A DNA stretch of 64,000 nt from Luteimonas sp. S4-F44 (GTDB lineage Bacteria > Pseudomonadota > Gammaproteobacteria > Xanthomonadales > Xanthomonadaceae): assembly GCF_022637415.1 (NCBI RefSeq), contig NZ_CP093340.1, positions 2,852,001 through 2,916,000 on the forward strand. Reading direction: 5' to 3'. Below, one piece after another: positions 26,988-36,454 of this stretch. How positions within the stretch are numbered: the stretch's first letter is position 1; the number at the start of each line of letters is the position of its first letter. The notes under the pieces are model-generated. The model searched no databases, was not told the DNA's origin, and saw nothing but the letters and a program-made list of their open reading frames with translations. Made by a program: the position numbers and the translations under genes.

Positions 26988-29795
26988 TCAGAACTTGTAG
27001 CGCAGACCCAGCAAATACTGGCGACCAGTTTCGCTGTAGTCGAGCGGCAAGCGAGAGGCCGCACCGATCCAGGTTTCCGAAGGCTCGTTGGTGAGGTTGA
27101 TCCCTTCCAGGCTCAGTTCGATTTGATCGCTGATCCGGTAGCGCAGCGACGCATCGATCGTCGTGGTCCCATTCTGTCCATGCACGTCATCGGTGAAGCC
27201 CGCCTCCTGGCCTGGTACCAGGATCAGGTAATCGTCGCGGTTCGTGGCCGACACGCGCCCCGAGAAGCTCTCGCCCTCGTAGAACAGCGTCGCGTTCCAA
27301 GACGTCTTCGACGAGCCGAGCAGGCGCTCGCGTAGCGAGGTCGCGCCGCTCGCCGTCACGTACTGGATGTCGGTGTCAACGTAGGTGTAGTTGAGCTGCA
27401 CGCCGAAGTTGCGCCACGCACCGGGCAGGAAAGTAAAAGGCTGAACGTAGTTCGCCTCGAAGCCCTTGAGCGGGCCGCCAGGGGTGTTGAGCGGCACGCT
27501 GAAGACGAAGTCGTCGTTGACAGTCGCCCCCGTCCCTTCGAGCAGGCTGGCCGGCAGCCCGCTTGACGCGTAGCTGCGCACTTCCCGGAAGGGCTGGATG
27601 GTCGTCTTGAGATCCTTGTAGAACAAGCCCAGGCCGAGCATCGCGCCTTCGTTGAAGTACCATTCGAAGCCCAGATCGGCAGTATCGGCGCGAACTGGAT
27701 CGAGCGTGGGATTGCCGCCGCTGACGGTACGCGCACCGCCGCTGACGTTGACCGTGACACCCGGCGTCAACGAACCCAGGCCCGGCCGCGACATCACGCG
27801 CGCAGCGCCGAAACGGATCAGGAAGTCCGGCGCGATTTCCGCGACAAGATTCATCGACGGCAGCGTATCGCTGTACTCGCGCGACACCGTCGAGGTGACC
27901 GGAGTGCCGCTGGCGGTCGCGATACCCGTCGAAGACTGCTTGGTGCGCACGTAGCGAACGCCGAAATTACCCGAGAACGGAATACTGCCCAGATCGGTCG
28001 AAAACTCGGCCTGCAGGTAGATGCCGCGATCCTGTTCCTCGACGCTGCGGCTGTTCACCGGACGATCGAGTAAGGCGAATGTGCCCTCGCCACTATAGAT
28101 GTCGAAGTAGTCGGCGACGCGCTCATAGCTCGGGATCACCCAACTGCCGGGGCTGCCGGCGATTCCGCTCAAATTGCCCTGACTGGTCAACTCGGGCGGG
28201 ACGATGAGGCTGCCATCAGCGAATGCGGGTACCGCGAGTTCCGAGCTCCGACGCTGCTCACGCGTCGAGAACGTATAGTCCTTGGCCTGTACGCCGCCTT
28301 TGAGCCGGAAGCCAGGGCTGATGTTCCAGTTGAAATCGACCTGCGCGGTGTCGAACTCGTTCTCGACGTACTGAGGCCGCAAACGAATTTCTGCCAGCGT
28401 CCAGCCGGTCGGATCGAGCGGGTCGATACCGTAGTTCAACACCGGCTTGTAGGGATCGCCCCGGTAGTCATAGCTATAGCCGTCGACGTTGTACTTGTCC
28501 ATGATGATCGTGGTCTGGATCGGATTCTCGTGCACGGAGCTTGAGGTACCGATCTTTCCGGACAGGGTTAAGTCGTCGGTGACGATGAACTTGCCGTCCA
28601 GCGTCAACTGCTTGAAGACTGTGTTCCACTCATCGTGGCGATTCTCCGAGCGGATGTCGACATCGTCGAACAGACCGTAGACCAACGCGCCGTTGCCGTC
28701 GATCACACCGTCGCGGACGATGGTGTGCGGCTTGCCGGTCAACGGATTGGTCGCTGGGTTCGGAGTCGCATTGCCGCGACTGAACGAGATCGCCTCGATG
28801 TACTTCTCATCGCGAACCGCATCGATCTTGGAGTACAGGCCGTCGAGTGCGAACTCCATACGGTCGTTGGGTTTGAATTGCAGCGACGCCGTCACCCCGG
28901 TGCGCTTCTGGTCGTGCTCCATCAACGTGTAACGTGGGAAGCGCGGATGATAGACGTCGCTGCGGCACGCGTCCGGGAACGGCGAGGTGTTGGTCGGACT
29001 CGTCGACGTGGGACATCCGTTGAAGCCGCCATTGCTCGGCCCGTTGGCCCAGCGTCCCGTGCCACTGCCCTCTTCCAGCGTCTGTCGCTCGCTGTAGGCG
29101 GCCGACAGCAGTGCGCCAAAGCGACCGTCAGCCCAGGTATTGGCGATCAAACCGGCAACCCGCGGATCGGCTTTCGCCGCCATGTCGCTATAGCTCGCTT
29201 GGCCACTGGCGACGACGGTAAGCCCATCGTAGTCGAACGGGCGTGCGGTCCGCAGGTCGACCGTCGCGCCGAGTGAGCCCTCTTCCACGTCCGCCGACGC
29301 GGTCTTGCGCACGATCAGCTGCGAGAACAGGTCGGAAGCGAAGACGTTGAAGTCGAAGCCACGTCCGCGGTTGGAACCGCCACTCTGATCGGATCCACCG
29401 ACGGTTGTCAGCGCCTCCATGCCGTTGATGCGCACGCGGGTGAAATCAGGGCCCAACCCGCGGACGGTGATCTGCCGGCCTTCTCCCGCGTCGCGCGCAA
29501 TCACCACACCAGGAATGCGCTGCAGCGATTCGGCGAGATTGAGATCCGGGAACTTGCCGATGTCCTCGGCAACGATCGCATCGACCACGCCGGCCTCGCC
29601 GCGCTTGATGTCGAGTGCCTTTTCCACGCTCGCGCGATAGCCCACCACTCGCACCGTGTCGAGCTCGGCGGCCTGGTCGTCAGCAGCGGCGGGCTGCTGC
29701 GCGAGCACCGGGAAGGCGGCCGCCTGAAGCGCCAGCGCGATGCCGGCCGCCAGCAAGGTAACCGGTGTCTTTTTTGAATCGACCCACTGCCTCAT
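26988..29795 (-). CDS. TonB-dependent receptor, Xanthomonas/Caulobacter subfamily (pectin locus, second copy)
   Basis: 935 residues. The start at 29795 follows a GGGAGGGGA site and opens a signal peptide ending AAFPVLAQQ. The plug has VRVVGYRASVEKALDIKRG, EDIGKFPDLNLAESLQRIPG and RGLGPDFTRVRINGMEAL; the barrel ends in LLGLRYKF. It is clearly paralogous to the neighbouring receptor but 110 residues shorter, with loop differences that would alter ligand choice. It has its own terminator and operator-like site, so it is a separate unit. The adjacent divergent gene is kdgK. Confidence 0.93.
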   Translation of the reverse strand: MRQWVDSKKTPVTLLAAGIALALQAAAFPVLAQQPAAADDQAAELDTVRVVGYRASVEKALDIKRGEAGVVDAIVAEDIGKFPDLNLAESLQRIPGVVIARDAGEGRQITVRGLGPDFTRVRINGMEALTTVGGSDQSGGSNRGRGFDFNVFASDLFSQLIVRKTASADVEEGSLGATVDLRTARPFDYDGLTVVASGQASYSDMAAKADPRVAGLIANTWADGRFGALLSAAYSERQTLEEGSGTGRWANGPSNGGFNGCPTSTSPTNTSPFPDACRSDVYHPRFPRYTLMEHDQKRTGVTASLQFKPNDRMEFALDGLYSKIDAVRDEKYIEAISFSRGNATPNPATNPLTGKPHTIVRDGVIDGNGALVYGLFDDVDIRSENRHDEWNTVFKQLTLDGKFIVTDDLTLSGKIGTSSSVHENPIQTTIIMDKYNVDGYSYDYRGDPYKPVLNYGIDPLDPTGWTLAEIRLRPQYVENEFDTAQVDFNWNISPGFRLKGGVQAKDYTFSTREQRRSSELAVPAFADGSLIVPPELTSQGNLSGIAGSPGSWVIPSYERVADYFDIYSGEGTFALLDRPVNSRSVEEQDRGIYLQAEFSTDLGSIPFSGNFGVRYVRTKQSSTGIATASGTPVTSTVSREYSDTLPSMNLVAEIAPDFLIRFGAARVMSRPGLGSLTPGVTVNVSGGARTVSGGNPTLDPVRADTADLGFEWYFNEGAMLGLGLFYKDLKTTIQPFREVRSYASSGLPASLLEGTGATVNDDFVFSVPLNTPGGPLKGFEANYVQPFTFLPGAWRNFGVQLNYTYVDTDIQYVTASGATSLRERLLGSSKTSWNATLFYEGESFSGRVSATNRDDYLILVPGQEAGFTDDVHGQNGTTTIDASLRYRISDQIELSLEGINLTNEPSETWIGAASRLPLDYSETGRQYLLGLRYKF

Positions 29796-29878
29796 ACGTC
29801 CCCTCCCAGGGTGCCCGGTGCATGGTGTGGCGCGGCTTGACTGCATCGTCGCGCTTGCTAATGTGGTGACGGCGCCCG

Positions 29879-29900
29879 AAATGACACCGCGGGCCAAACG
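29879..29900 (+). promoter_or_regulatory. Operator-like site between second TonB receptor and kdgK
   Basis: Plus strand AAATGACACCGCGGGCC, continuing AAACG. The left half is intact (ATGACACCG) and the right half is degenerate. It lies in the 199-bp gap between divergent genes. Confidence 0.65.
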
Positions 29901-29994
29901 CTATCAGAACGCCGCCGGCGAAGCATGCTGCGGCGCGACAGACTCACCTTCCGGCCTGCGCGCGTCGCCGGCCCACCCCCACAGGTCATCGCTC

Positions 29995-31020
29995 ATGGGC
30001 AAGCGCATCCTCTGTTTCGGCGAACTGCTGCTGCGCCTGGGCGCACCGGGGCGCGAACTCCTGCTGCAGAGCCGACAGTTGCAGGTCCACGTCGGCGGCG
30101 CGGAAGCCAATGTCGCGGTCTCACTCGCCCGGTTCGGACACGACAGCGCATTCGCAGGCACCGTCGCCGACAACGCGCTCGGCGAGGCGGCGCTCGGCGA
30201 GTTGCGCCGCCACGGCGTCGACGTGTCGCGCGTGCACCGCGTTCCCGGACGTATGGGGCTGTACTTCCTGGCGACCGGCGCCGGCCTGCGCCCCAGCGAT
30301 GTCGTCTACGACCGGGCCGACTCGGCGTTCGCATGCGCCGCGGCCGAAAGCTACGCCTGGCCGTCGCTGCTGGACGGCATCGACTGTCTGCATGTGTCCG
30401 GCGTGACCGCCGCGGTCGGCCCGGCCAGTGCGCAGGCTGCCGCCGACGCGGTTCGCGCCGCGCGCGCGCATGGCGCGCTGGTGTCGTTCGACGGCAACTT
30501 CCGGCCGAAGTTGTGGGCGACGTGGAACGACCGGCCCGCGCCGCTGCTGCAGGCCCTGTTGGCCGAAGCGGACGTTGCATTCATCGACTATCGCGACGTC
30601 GACCTGATCCTGGGGCCGGAGGCTGGCGAGACGGCGCTGCCGAGCGCCGAGCGCACGATCGCCGCCGCCGCGCGCGCATTCGCGCGTTTCCCGCATCTGC
30701 AGCGGATCGCCTGCACCCAGCGCGACGTGCGCAGTGTGGACAGCCACTTGCTCGGCGCCTTGCTCGTGCACCGCGACGGCGCGATCCATCGGCTCGATCC
30801 ACGACCGGTCGACGGCATCGTCGATCGCATCGGCGGCGGCGACGCCTTCGCCGCTGGCGTGCTGCACGGCGTGCTGTCGGGCATGGAGGACGCGCAGGCA
30901 CTGGCATTTGGGCTGGGCGCGGCCCGCCTCAAACACAGCGTCCCTGGCGACTTCAACCTCGTCGGCGCGGACGATGTCGCCGCCCTCGTCGACAGCGGCC
31001 GCCTGGACGTTCGCCGCTAA
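29995..31020 (+). CDS. kdgK: 2-keto-3-deoxygluconate kinase KdgK (PfkB family)
   Basis: 341-residue ribokinase-type enzyme phosphorylating KDG to KDPG with ATP. The start at 29995 gives MGKRILCFGELLLRLGAP, the PfkB N-terminus; longer in-frame starts run into the promoter region. It shows the sugar-binding block VHVGGAEANVAVSLARFG, SFDGNFRPKLW, and the catalytic anion-hole motif GGGDAFAAG (Asp about 283). KdgK assignment over other PfkB kinases rests on the GELLLR/FRPKLW pattern and on the kduI/kduD locus. The next enzyme, KDPG aldolase, is not in this window. Confidence 0.9.
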   Translation: MGKRILCFGELLLRLGAPGRELLLQSRQLQVHVGGAEANVAVSLARFGHDSAFAGTVADNALGEAALGELRRHGVDVSRVHRVPGRMGLYFLATGAGLRPSDVVYDRADSAFACAAAESYAWPSLLDGIDCLHVSGVTAAVGPASAQAAADAVRAARAHGALVSFDGNFRPKLWATWNDRPAPLLQALLAEADVAFIDYRDVDLILGPEAGETALPSAERTIAAAARAFARFPHLQRIACTQRDVRSVDSHLLGALLVHRDGAIHRLDPRPVDGIVDRIGGGDAFAAGVLHGVLSGMEDAQALAFGLGAARLKHSVPGDFNLVGADDVAALVDSGRLDVRR

Positions 31021-31031
31021 AAGAAACAAAG

Positions 31032-31086
31032 AACCGGGGTCAGAGTGCATTTTTTCCTGCAAGGAAAATGCACTCTGACCCCGGTT
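31032..31086. repeat. Near-perfect 22-bp inverted repeat with GGGGTCAGAG arms
   Basis: Left arm AACCGGGGTCAGAGTGCATT (then TT) at 31032-31053; right arm is its exact complement at 31065-31086; a short TTCCTGCAAGG centre can pair further. It lies between the convergent kdgK and sppA genes, so it may act as a bidirectional terminator. One arm recurs at 13149. The sequence resembles dispersed extragenic elements of Xanthomonadaceae, possibly mobilised by REP-type transposases encoded elsewhere. Confidence 0.75.
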
Positions 31087-31104
31087 TGGTATGACGCGGG
31101 AGGG

Positions 31105-33000
31105 CTAGAGCTCGCAGAAGCAGTAGGCGACGGCCTTGACCGGCTTTCCGGGCACGGGCGTCATCACGCTCTCGAGCAGGCGCAGATCCTGTTCTGCCCG
31201 CGGCGCGGCGCGCGACAGCAATCCGCGCGCCAAGTCGCTGTGACCGAACAGCAGGCTGCCGGCGCGGCCGCTGACCAGGCCGGTCAGGAAGCGCCCGAAC
31301 GGCGTCGCGGTCTTCTCGATGTAACGCACGCGCCAGCGGTCGGTGCCGAGTTCGGCGAGTTCGGCCGCCTTGGCGATCGCGGTGCGCAGGCCGCCGAGTT
31401 CGTCGACCAGGCCGCGATCGAGCGCCTGGGTACCGCTCCACACGCGGCCGCGGGCGACGGTGTCGATCTCCTCGCTGCTGCGACCACGCGCATCGCCGAC
31501 CTTGCCGATGAAGTTGCGATAGCCACGATCGATGATCGCCTGGATCGCCTGCCCGGCCTCGGGCTGCAGTTCGCGCGACAAATCGAAGGCGCCGGCGAAG
31601 CGGGTCGTGCCGACGCCGTCTGTGCGCACGCCGATCTTCTCGAGCGTGCGCGGGAACGTGGGCACCAGCGCGAAGATGCCGATCGACCCAGTGATCGTCG
31701 ACGCATCGGCATAGATGCGGTCGGCGTTCATGCTGATCCAGTAGCCGCCGGATGCCGCGACATCGCCCATCGACACCACCACCGGCTTGCCCTCGGCCTT
31801 GAGCGCGTCGACTTCGCGGCGGATCTGCTCGGACGCGAACACTTCGCCGCCGCCCGAATCGACACGCAGCACGACGGCCTTGACGTGCTCGTCCTCGCGC
31901 GCCTCGCGCAGCAGCGCCGAGGTCGACTCGCCGCCGATCGTGCCCGGCGGCTGCTCGCCGCCGGTGATGCCGCCTTCGGCGACGACCACCGCGACCTGCG
32001 CGCGCCGGTCGGTCGCCCGCGGCTCGACGTGGGTCAGAAAGTCCCGCATCGCGATCTGGCGGAAGCCGCCGTCGGCATCGTCGTCGGCGACACCGCGCTC
32101 GACCAGCAGTTGCTCGACTTCCTCGAAGGTCTTCAGCCCGTCCACGTAACCGTGGTCGAGGGCGTAGCGCGCCAGGTCGCCCTGGGCGGCGGCGATGCCG
32201 GCCGGCAATGTGTCGATTTCAGCATTGACCACTTCGGGCGTGAGCCCACGCGCCTTGGCGATGTCGGCCACATGCCGCTGCCAGATGTCGTTCATCCAGT
32301 ACAGGTCGGCTTCCTTCGACTCGGGCGAGGCGCCGTCGAGGATGAACGGCTCGGCCGCGGACTTGTACTCGCCGACCTTGAACAGATGCATGTCCACCGA
32401 CAGCTTGTCGGCCAGCGCCTCGCGGTAGTACTGGCGATAGCCGCTCAGGCCTTCGAGGATCATGCCGCCCTCGGGATCGAGGTAGACCTCGTCGGCCTGC
32501 GCGGCGAGCAGGTACTGCTGCTGGCCGAAATACTCGCCGAACGCGACCACTTGCTTGCCGGCCGCACGCAACTCGGCCAGGGCATCGGCGATCTCACGCA
32601 TCGACGCATAGCCCGAGAACGTCAGCCGGTCGGTCCGCAACAGCACACGCTCGATCCGATCGTCCTGCTTGGCCGCTTCGAGCGCGCGCAGCACGTCGCG
32701 CAGCTGCACCTCGCCGCTGCCGCCGCCACTACTTTCGGCCAGTGCGCGCGTCAGCGGATCGCTCCGATACTGCTCCACGAGCGCGCCTTCGGGCGCGATC
32801 ACCAGCGTCGTGCGATCGAGCAGCGGCGCCTGCCGCGAGCCGCCGCCGACGATCGCCAGCAGCACCAGCAGCGCGAACAGGAACAACAGACCGAAGAACA
32901 GCAGGTTCAAGATCAGCCTGCGGATGAAGTTCATGCCGTCCCAGAGACCGACGATGAAGCGCGTCAACGGCGCGCGCGGGGGCTGAACAACGGTACTCAT
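31105..33000 (-). CDS. sppA: Signal peptide peptidase SppA, 67K type
   Basis: 631-residue membrane-anchored serine protease that degrades cleaved signal peptides. The start at 33000 (MSTVVQPPRAP) gives one N-terminal membrane helix (LILNLLFFGLLFLFALLVLLAI). Two tandem S49 domains follow. The general-base Lys is in GEYKSAAEP (about 212) and the nucleophile Ser in DVAASGGYW (about 415), close to Lys209/Ser409 of the E. coli enzyme. The ATG at 33075 would add an unlikely leader. It converges on kdgK. Confidence 0.95.
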   Translation of the reverse strand: MSTVVQPPRAPLTRFIVGLWDGMNFIRRLILNLLFFGLLFLFALLVLLAIVGGGSRQAPLLDRTTLVIAPEGALVEQYRSDPLTRALAESSGGGSGEVQLRDVLRALEAAKQDDRIERVLLRTDRLTFSGYASMREIADALAELRAAGKQVVAFGEYFGQQQYLLAAQADEVYLDPEGGMILEGLSGYRQYYREALADKLSVDMHLFKVGEYKSAAEPFILDGASPESKEADLYWMNDIWQRHVADIAKARGLTPEVVNAEIDTLPAGIAAAQGDLARYALDHGYVDGLKTFEEVEQLLVERGVADDDADGGFRQIAMRDFLTHVEPRATDRRAQVAVVVAEGGITGGEQPPGTIGGESTSALLREAREDEHVKAVVLRVDSGGGEVFASEQIRREVDALKAEGKPVVVSMGDVAASGGYWISMNADRIYADASTITGSIGIFALVPTFPRTLEKIGVRTDGVGTTRFAGAFDLSRELQPEAGQAIQAIIDRGYRNFIGKVGDARGRSSEEIDTVARGRVWSGTQALDRGLVDELGGLRTAIAKAAELAELGTDRWRVRYIEKTATPFGRFLTGLVSGRAGSLLFGHSDLARGLLSRAAPRAEQDLRLLESVMTPVPGKPVKAVAYCFCEL

Positions 33001-33120
33001 GCTCGATACGACTCCATTAGAAAAGGGCCCGGATCCGCTGCCTGTATCGGCGCTGCCACCCACGGTCCGGTCCACTGCGGCAGACTACCCGGCCGGCCGG
33101 CCGAATGCATGCGCCGGTGG

Positions 33121-34500
33121 TCACTGTGACAGCTGATCCGCCAACGGCGTCGTCACGCGCCGGCTGGTGCGCAGGAATCGGCCACCCAGCAGCAGGGCCG
33201 CCACCGACAGGCCGGCGATCAGTCCGATCCACATGCCCTTCGGCCCCCAGCCCAGGCCAAGGCCCAGGCCCGCGCCCAAGGTCATGCCCACGCCCCAATA
33301 GGCTGCTGCGGCCAGGAACATCGGCACCCGGGTGTCCTTGAGCCCGCGCAGCGCGCCGGCCGACAGCGCCTGGATGCCGTCGGGGAACTGGAACGCCGCA
33401 GCGTAGAGCAGCAGCGCGCCAGCCAGCGACGCGACTGCGGCATCCTGGGTATAGGCGCGGACCACGTGGTCGTGGCCCAGCAGCAGTGCGATGCCGGACA
33501 GGGTCTGGGTCGCCAGCACCAGTGCCAGCCCTGCGAATCCGGCGCGGCGCACGCCGGCGCTGCCGAGGCCGCGACCAATCGCGTTGCCCACGCGCACCGT
33601 CGTCGCCTCGGCCAGCCCGAACGGCACCATGAAGCACAGGGCGGCGACATTGATGGCGATCTGGTGCGCGGCGGCCTCGATCTCGCCAAGCCGGCCGATC
33701 AACAGCGCGGTCACCACGAACAGGCTGCCTTCCATCGTCACTGTGACCCCGATCGGCAGCCCGGTCCGCAACAACGGACCGATCGTCGACCAGCGCGGCG
33801 GATCGAACTGGGAGAACAGCGCATAGCAGGCGAAGCGCTTTGAGACCGCGAGATAGGTCGCAAAGCCCAGCGCCTGCAGCCACATCATGATCGCCGAGGC
33901 CAGGCCCAGGCCACCGGCGCCGCGTTCGGGAAACGGCCCCCAGCCGAACGCCAGTGCGTAGCCAGTCGGTACCAGCACCACCAGCCCGCCGAAGCCGAAC
34001 AGCATCGTCGGCAGCGTCCAGTGGATGCCGTCGCTCAGATAACGCATGCAGAAGTACAGTGTCAGCGCCGGCACGCCCCAGCGGATGCCGTGCAGGAACG
34101 CGGTCGCGCCAGGCACGATGTCCGGCGCGATGCCGAGCGGCCCCAGCGCGTTGGCCAACAGCGTCAGCAAGACGAGCAGCAGCGCGCCCAGGCCTGCGGC
34201 CAGCCACAGGGCCTGCCGGAACAGCGGCCCGACCTCGGCATGGCGGCCTTCGCCGTCGAGCTGCGACACCGATGGCGGCACTGCCATCAAGGTGCCCATG
34301 GGCACCATCAGCGGCAGCCAGAAGATCGCCGTGCCGACCGCGACAGCGGCCAGCGTGTTGGTGCCGTGGTGGCCGGCGATGACCGAATCGACGAAGCCGA
34401 TCAGGCCGGTGGCGACGTGGCCGGCGACCAGGGGCGCGGCAAGGAAGGCGGTACGGCGCACTTCGTGGCCGAAGCGCGGGAGGACGGGCGGGGAGGACAT
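33121..34500 (-). CDS. MATE-family efflux transporter (NorM-like)
   Basis: 459 residues with about 12 hydrophobic helices in two similar halves. It begins RRTAFLAAPLVAGHVATGLIGFVDSVIAG, the family N-terminal helix with the cation-site Asp. Other typical blocks are GLPIGVTVTMEGSLFVVTALLIGRLGEIEAAAHQIAINVA and FQFPDGIQALSAGALRGLKDTRVPM. Members export drugs and organic cations against Na+ or H+. It lies 120 bp upstream of sppA on the same strand and shares no functional theme with it. Confidence 0.92.
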   Translation of the reverse strand: MSSPPVLPRFGHEVRRTAFLAAPLVAGHVATGLIGFVDSVIAGHHGTNTLAAVAVGTAIFWLPLMVPMGTLMAVPPSVSQLDGEGRHAEVGPLFRQALWLAAGLGALLLVLLTLLANALGPLGIAPDIVPGATAFLHGIRWGVPALTLYFCMRYLSDGIHWTLPTMLFGFGGLVVLVPTGYALAFGWGPFPERGAGGLGLASAIMMWLQALGFATYLAVSKRFACYALFSQFDPPRWSTIGPLLRTGLPIGVTVTMEGSLFVVTALLIGRLGEIEAAAHQIAINVAALCFMVPFGLAEATTVRVGNAIGRGLGSAGVRRAGFAGLALVLATQTLSGIALLLGHDHVVRAYTQDAAVASLAGALLLYAAAFQFPDGIQALSAGALRGLKDTRVPMFLAAAAYWGVGMTLGAGLGLGLGWGPKGMWIGLIAGLSVAALLLGGRFLRTSRRVTTPLADQLSQ

Positions 34501-34696
34501 AGGACCGACTCTGGCGACTGCGGCCGCGCGTACGAAACCGATGCGTGCGCTGGCGCCGGGGCGCGCAAGCCCGCTATTTTACGGGTATCGCGCGGATCCC
34601 GGGGGAACGGCCATCGGCCGGCGGGCTGACGCGGAATCGCGGCGCGCGCCTCCCTGTCGTGCATATCGTCCGCCGCTACACAAACCGGTGCTTGCC

Positions 34697-35812
34697 ATGT
34701 CCCATGCCGATGATCCGGCGCCCGCCGCCTGCGAGAACTGCGCGACCGCGCTGCAAGGCGCGTTCTGCCACCGCTGCGGCCAGTTCATCCACAGCCCCGT
34801 CCGCCACGCCAGCCATGCGATCGAGGAGGTGTTCGAGTCGTTCTGGCATCTCGATGGCCGCATCTTCCGGACCCTGCGCGACCTGCTGGTCCCGGGCCGC
34901 ATCGCGACGCGCTACCTGGCCGGACAGCGCGTGCGCTATGTCGCGCCGATGCGGCTGTTCGTGATCCTCACGCTGCTGACGTTCTTCGTGGCCAAGTTCC
35001 TCGTCGACGGCGCGACGTTCGACATCGCAGCAGACAGTCTCGACCGCGAGACGCACGGACGCATTGCTGCGGCGACGACGGTCGCCGAGGTGGTCCAGGT
35101 CCGTGACGACGTGCTGGCCGACCTGGACGAGACCCGTCGCGTGACCGGCGCGATCCCCGGCGTCCGCCCGCAGCTCGACAGCGCCGAAGCGCTGCTCCGG
35201 CAACAGGCGCAGGCGCGCATTGATGCATTGAACGGGCGCGCGGGCGCGGGCGCTGCCCCCGCGGACAGCGCGGCCGAGGACGATGTTGGGGACCCCGGCA
35301 CGACGCCTGTCGCCCGCAGGCCGGTACCGCCGACGATCGGCGGGCCGCTGGGCGAACGCATCGAACGCAACCTCGTGCGCATGCGCGACGACCCCGGTGC
35401 CTTCAGCCGTGCGCTGCTGGGGGCCGCGCCGACGACGCTGTTCATCCTGGTCCCGCTGTTCGCGCTGCTGCTCAAGCTGGCCTATCTGTTCCAGCGCCGG
35501 CTGTACCTCGAGCACGTCGTCATCGCGCTCTACAGCCACGCGGCGCTGATGCTCGGCCTGCTGCTGGTGTTCTGCTGCGCCCTCGCCAGCAGCTGGCTCG
35601 CACATGTCGGCTGGGCGGCACGTGCGCTGGGCTGGGCACAGACGCTGCTGCTGTGCGCGCTGCCGCTGTACCTGCTGGCGATGCAGAAACGCGTCTATGG
35701 CCAGTCGTGGCCCTGGACGCTGGTCAAGTTCGCGGCGATCGGCCAACTGTACGTCGTGCTGTTCATGAGCGTCGCGATTCCGATGGCTGGCTATGCGCTG
35801 TACGCGGCCTGA
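34697..35812 (+). CDS. DUF3667 membrane protein with N-terminal zinc ribbon
   Basis: 371 residues. Two CxxC pairs (Cys12/Cys15 and Cys24/Cys27; CENC and CHRCGQ) form a zinc-ribbon-like head. The conserved DUF3667 block follows (EEVFESFWHLDGRIFRTLRDLL, PGRIATRYLAGQRVRYVAPMRLFV). Hydrophobic segments are LFVILTLLTFFVAKFLV near residue 95 and four more in the last 120 residues. A variable acidic, Ala-rich loop separates them. Function unknown. It is divergent from the MATE gene. No longer start is needed because the motif begins at once. Confidence 0.85.
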   Translation: MSHADDPAPAACENCATALQGAFCHRCGQFIHSPVRHASHAIEEVFESFWHLDGRIFRTLRDLLVPGRIATRYLAGQRVRYVAPMRLFVILTLLTFFVAKFLVDGATFDIAADSLDRETHGRIAAATTVAEVVQVRDDVLADLDETRRVTGAIPGVRPQLDSAEALLRQQAQARIDALNGRAGAGAAPADSAAEDDVGDPGTTPVARRPVPPTIGGPLGERIERNLVRMRDDPGAFSRALLGAAPTTLFILVPLFALLLKLAYLFQRRLYLEHVVIALYSHAALMLGLLLVFCCALASSWLAHVGWAARALGWAQTLLLCALPLYLLAMQKRVYGQSWPWTLVKFAAIGQLYVVLFMSVAIPMAGYALYAA

Positions 35813-35824
35813 GTGCCGGGACGC

Positions 35825-36454
35825 TCAGGGCGACGCGCGAGCGCGCAACCAGGCGTCGCGTTCGGGCGCCGGCACCGCGAGCCACTGCCGCCGCAGGGCA
35901 TCGCGATCCTGCGGCGGCGTGCGCTGGGCCAGCAACGCCAGATCGTCCAGCGCCTGGGGCGACGCCGCCCGCAATGCCGCGATCGCAGGCGCACGCTGGG
36001 CTTCGGGCATCGCCGCGAACAGGGGATGCAACCGTGGCCACATCGCCCCGAGGGTCGGGCCGAGCAACCACCCCCGGCGCAGGCCAAGGTCCACCTGCTC
36101 GAAGCGCACGCGCAGCGCTTGCTGCGCGTCTTCGGGCAAGCTGTCGAAGTAGGCGGCCGCCCGCTGCAGCCGTGCGCGCTCAGCGTCGGGCAGGTCGGCC
36201 GCCGCCTCGAATGCCAGGCGCCGGCGGGCGCGCTCGGCAGCGGGAAGCGCGGCCCAGGCTGCTTGCCGTGCCAATAGCGCCTCGCGCTCGGCGGCCGACA
36301 TCGTGGCCAGCCGCGCGGCCCGCTCGGTCAACCGGGCCCGGTCGACGTCGGGAAGCCGGTCAAGCGGCAACGCCGGCGGCAACGCCGACACGCCGCCGGC
36401 CAGCAGCAGCAACGGCGCGCCCAGCAGACGCAACACGCGTTCACAGCTCCGCAT
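35825..36454 (-). CDS. Secreted DUF3106-type protein
   Basis: 209 residues with signal peptide (MRSCERVLRLLGAPLLLLAGGVSA). The mature part is entirely helical and rich in Leu/Arg/Ala, with repeated W..LP..ER patterns (AAWAALPAAERARRRLAFEAA; QWLAVPAPERDAWLRA) typical of DUF3106. These repeats resemble CpxP/Spy-like helical periplasmic proteins. Its start overlaps the end of the sigma-like gene by 14 bases (ATG 36454; ATG 36475 is also possible), so the two are translated together. A role in sensing or buffering envelope stress is only a guess. Confidence 0.75.
   Translation of the reverse strand: MRSCERVLRLLGAPLLLLAGGVSALPPALPLDRLPDVDRARLTERAARLATMSAAEREALLARQAAWAALPAAERARRRLAFEAAADLPDAERARLQRAAAYFDSLPEDAQQALRVRFEQVDLGLRRGWLLGPTLGAMWPRLHPLFAAMPEAQRAPAIAALRAASPQALDDLALLAQRTPPQDRDALRRQWLAVPAPERDAWLRARASP

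Noticed and set aside
27752..27770. Sixth operator copy (GTGACACCCGG) inside the second TonB receptor gene
   Set aside because: Differs from the core ATGACACCG, lies inside a coding region and lacks the second half-site.
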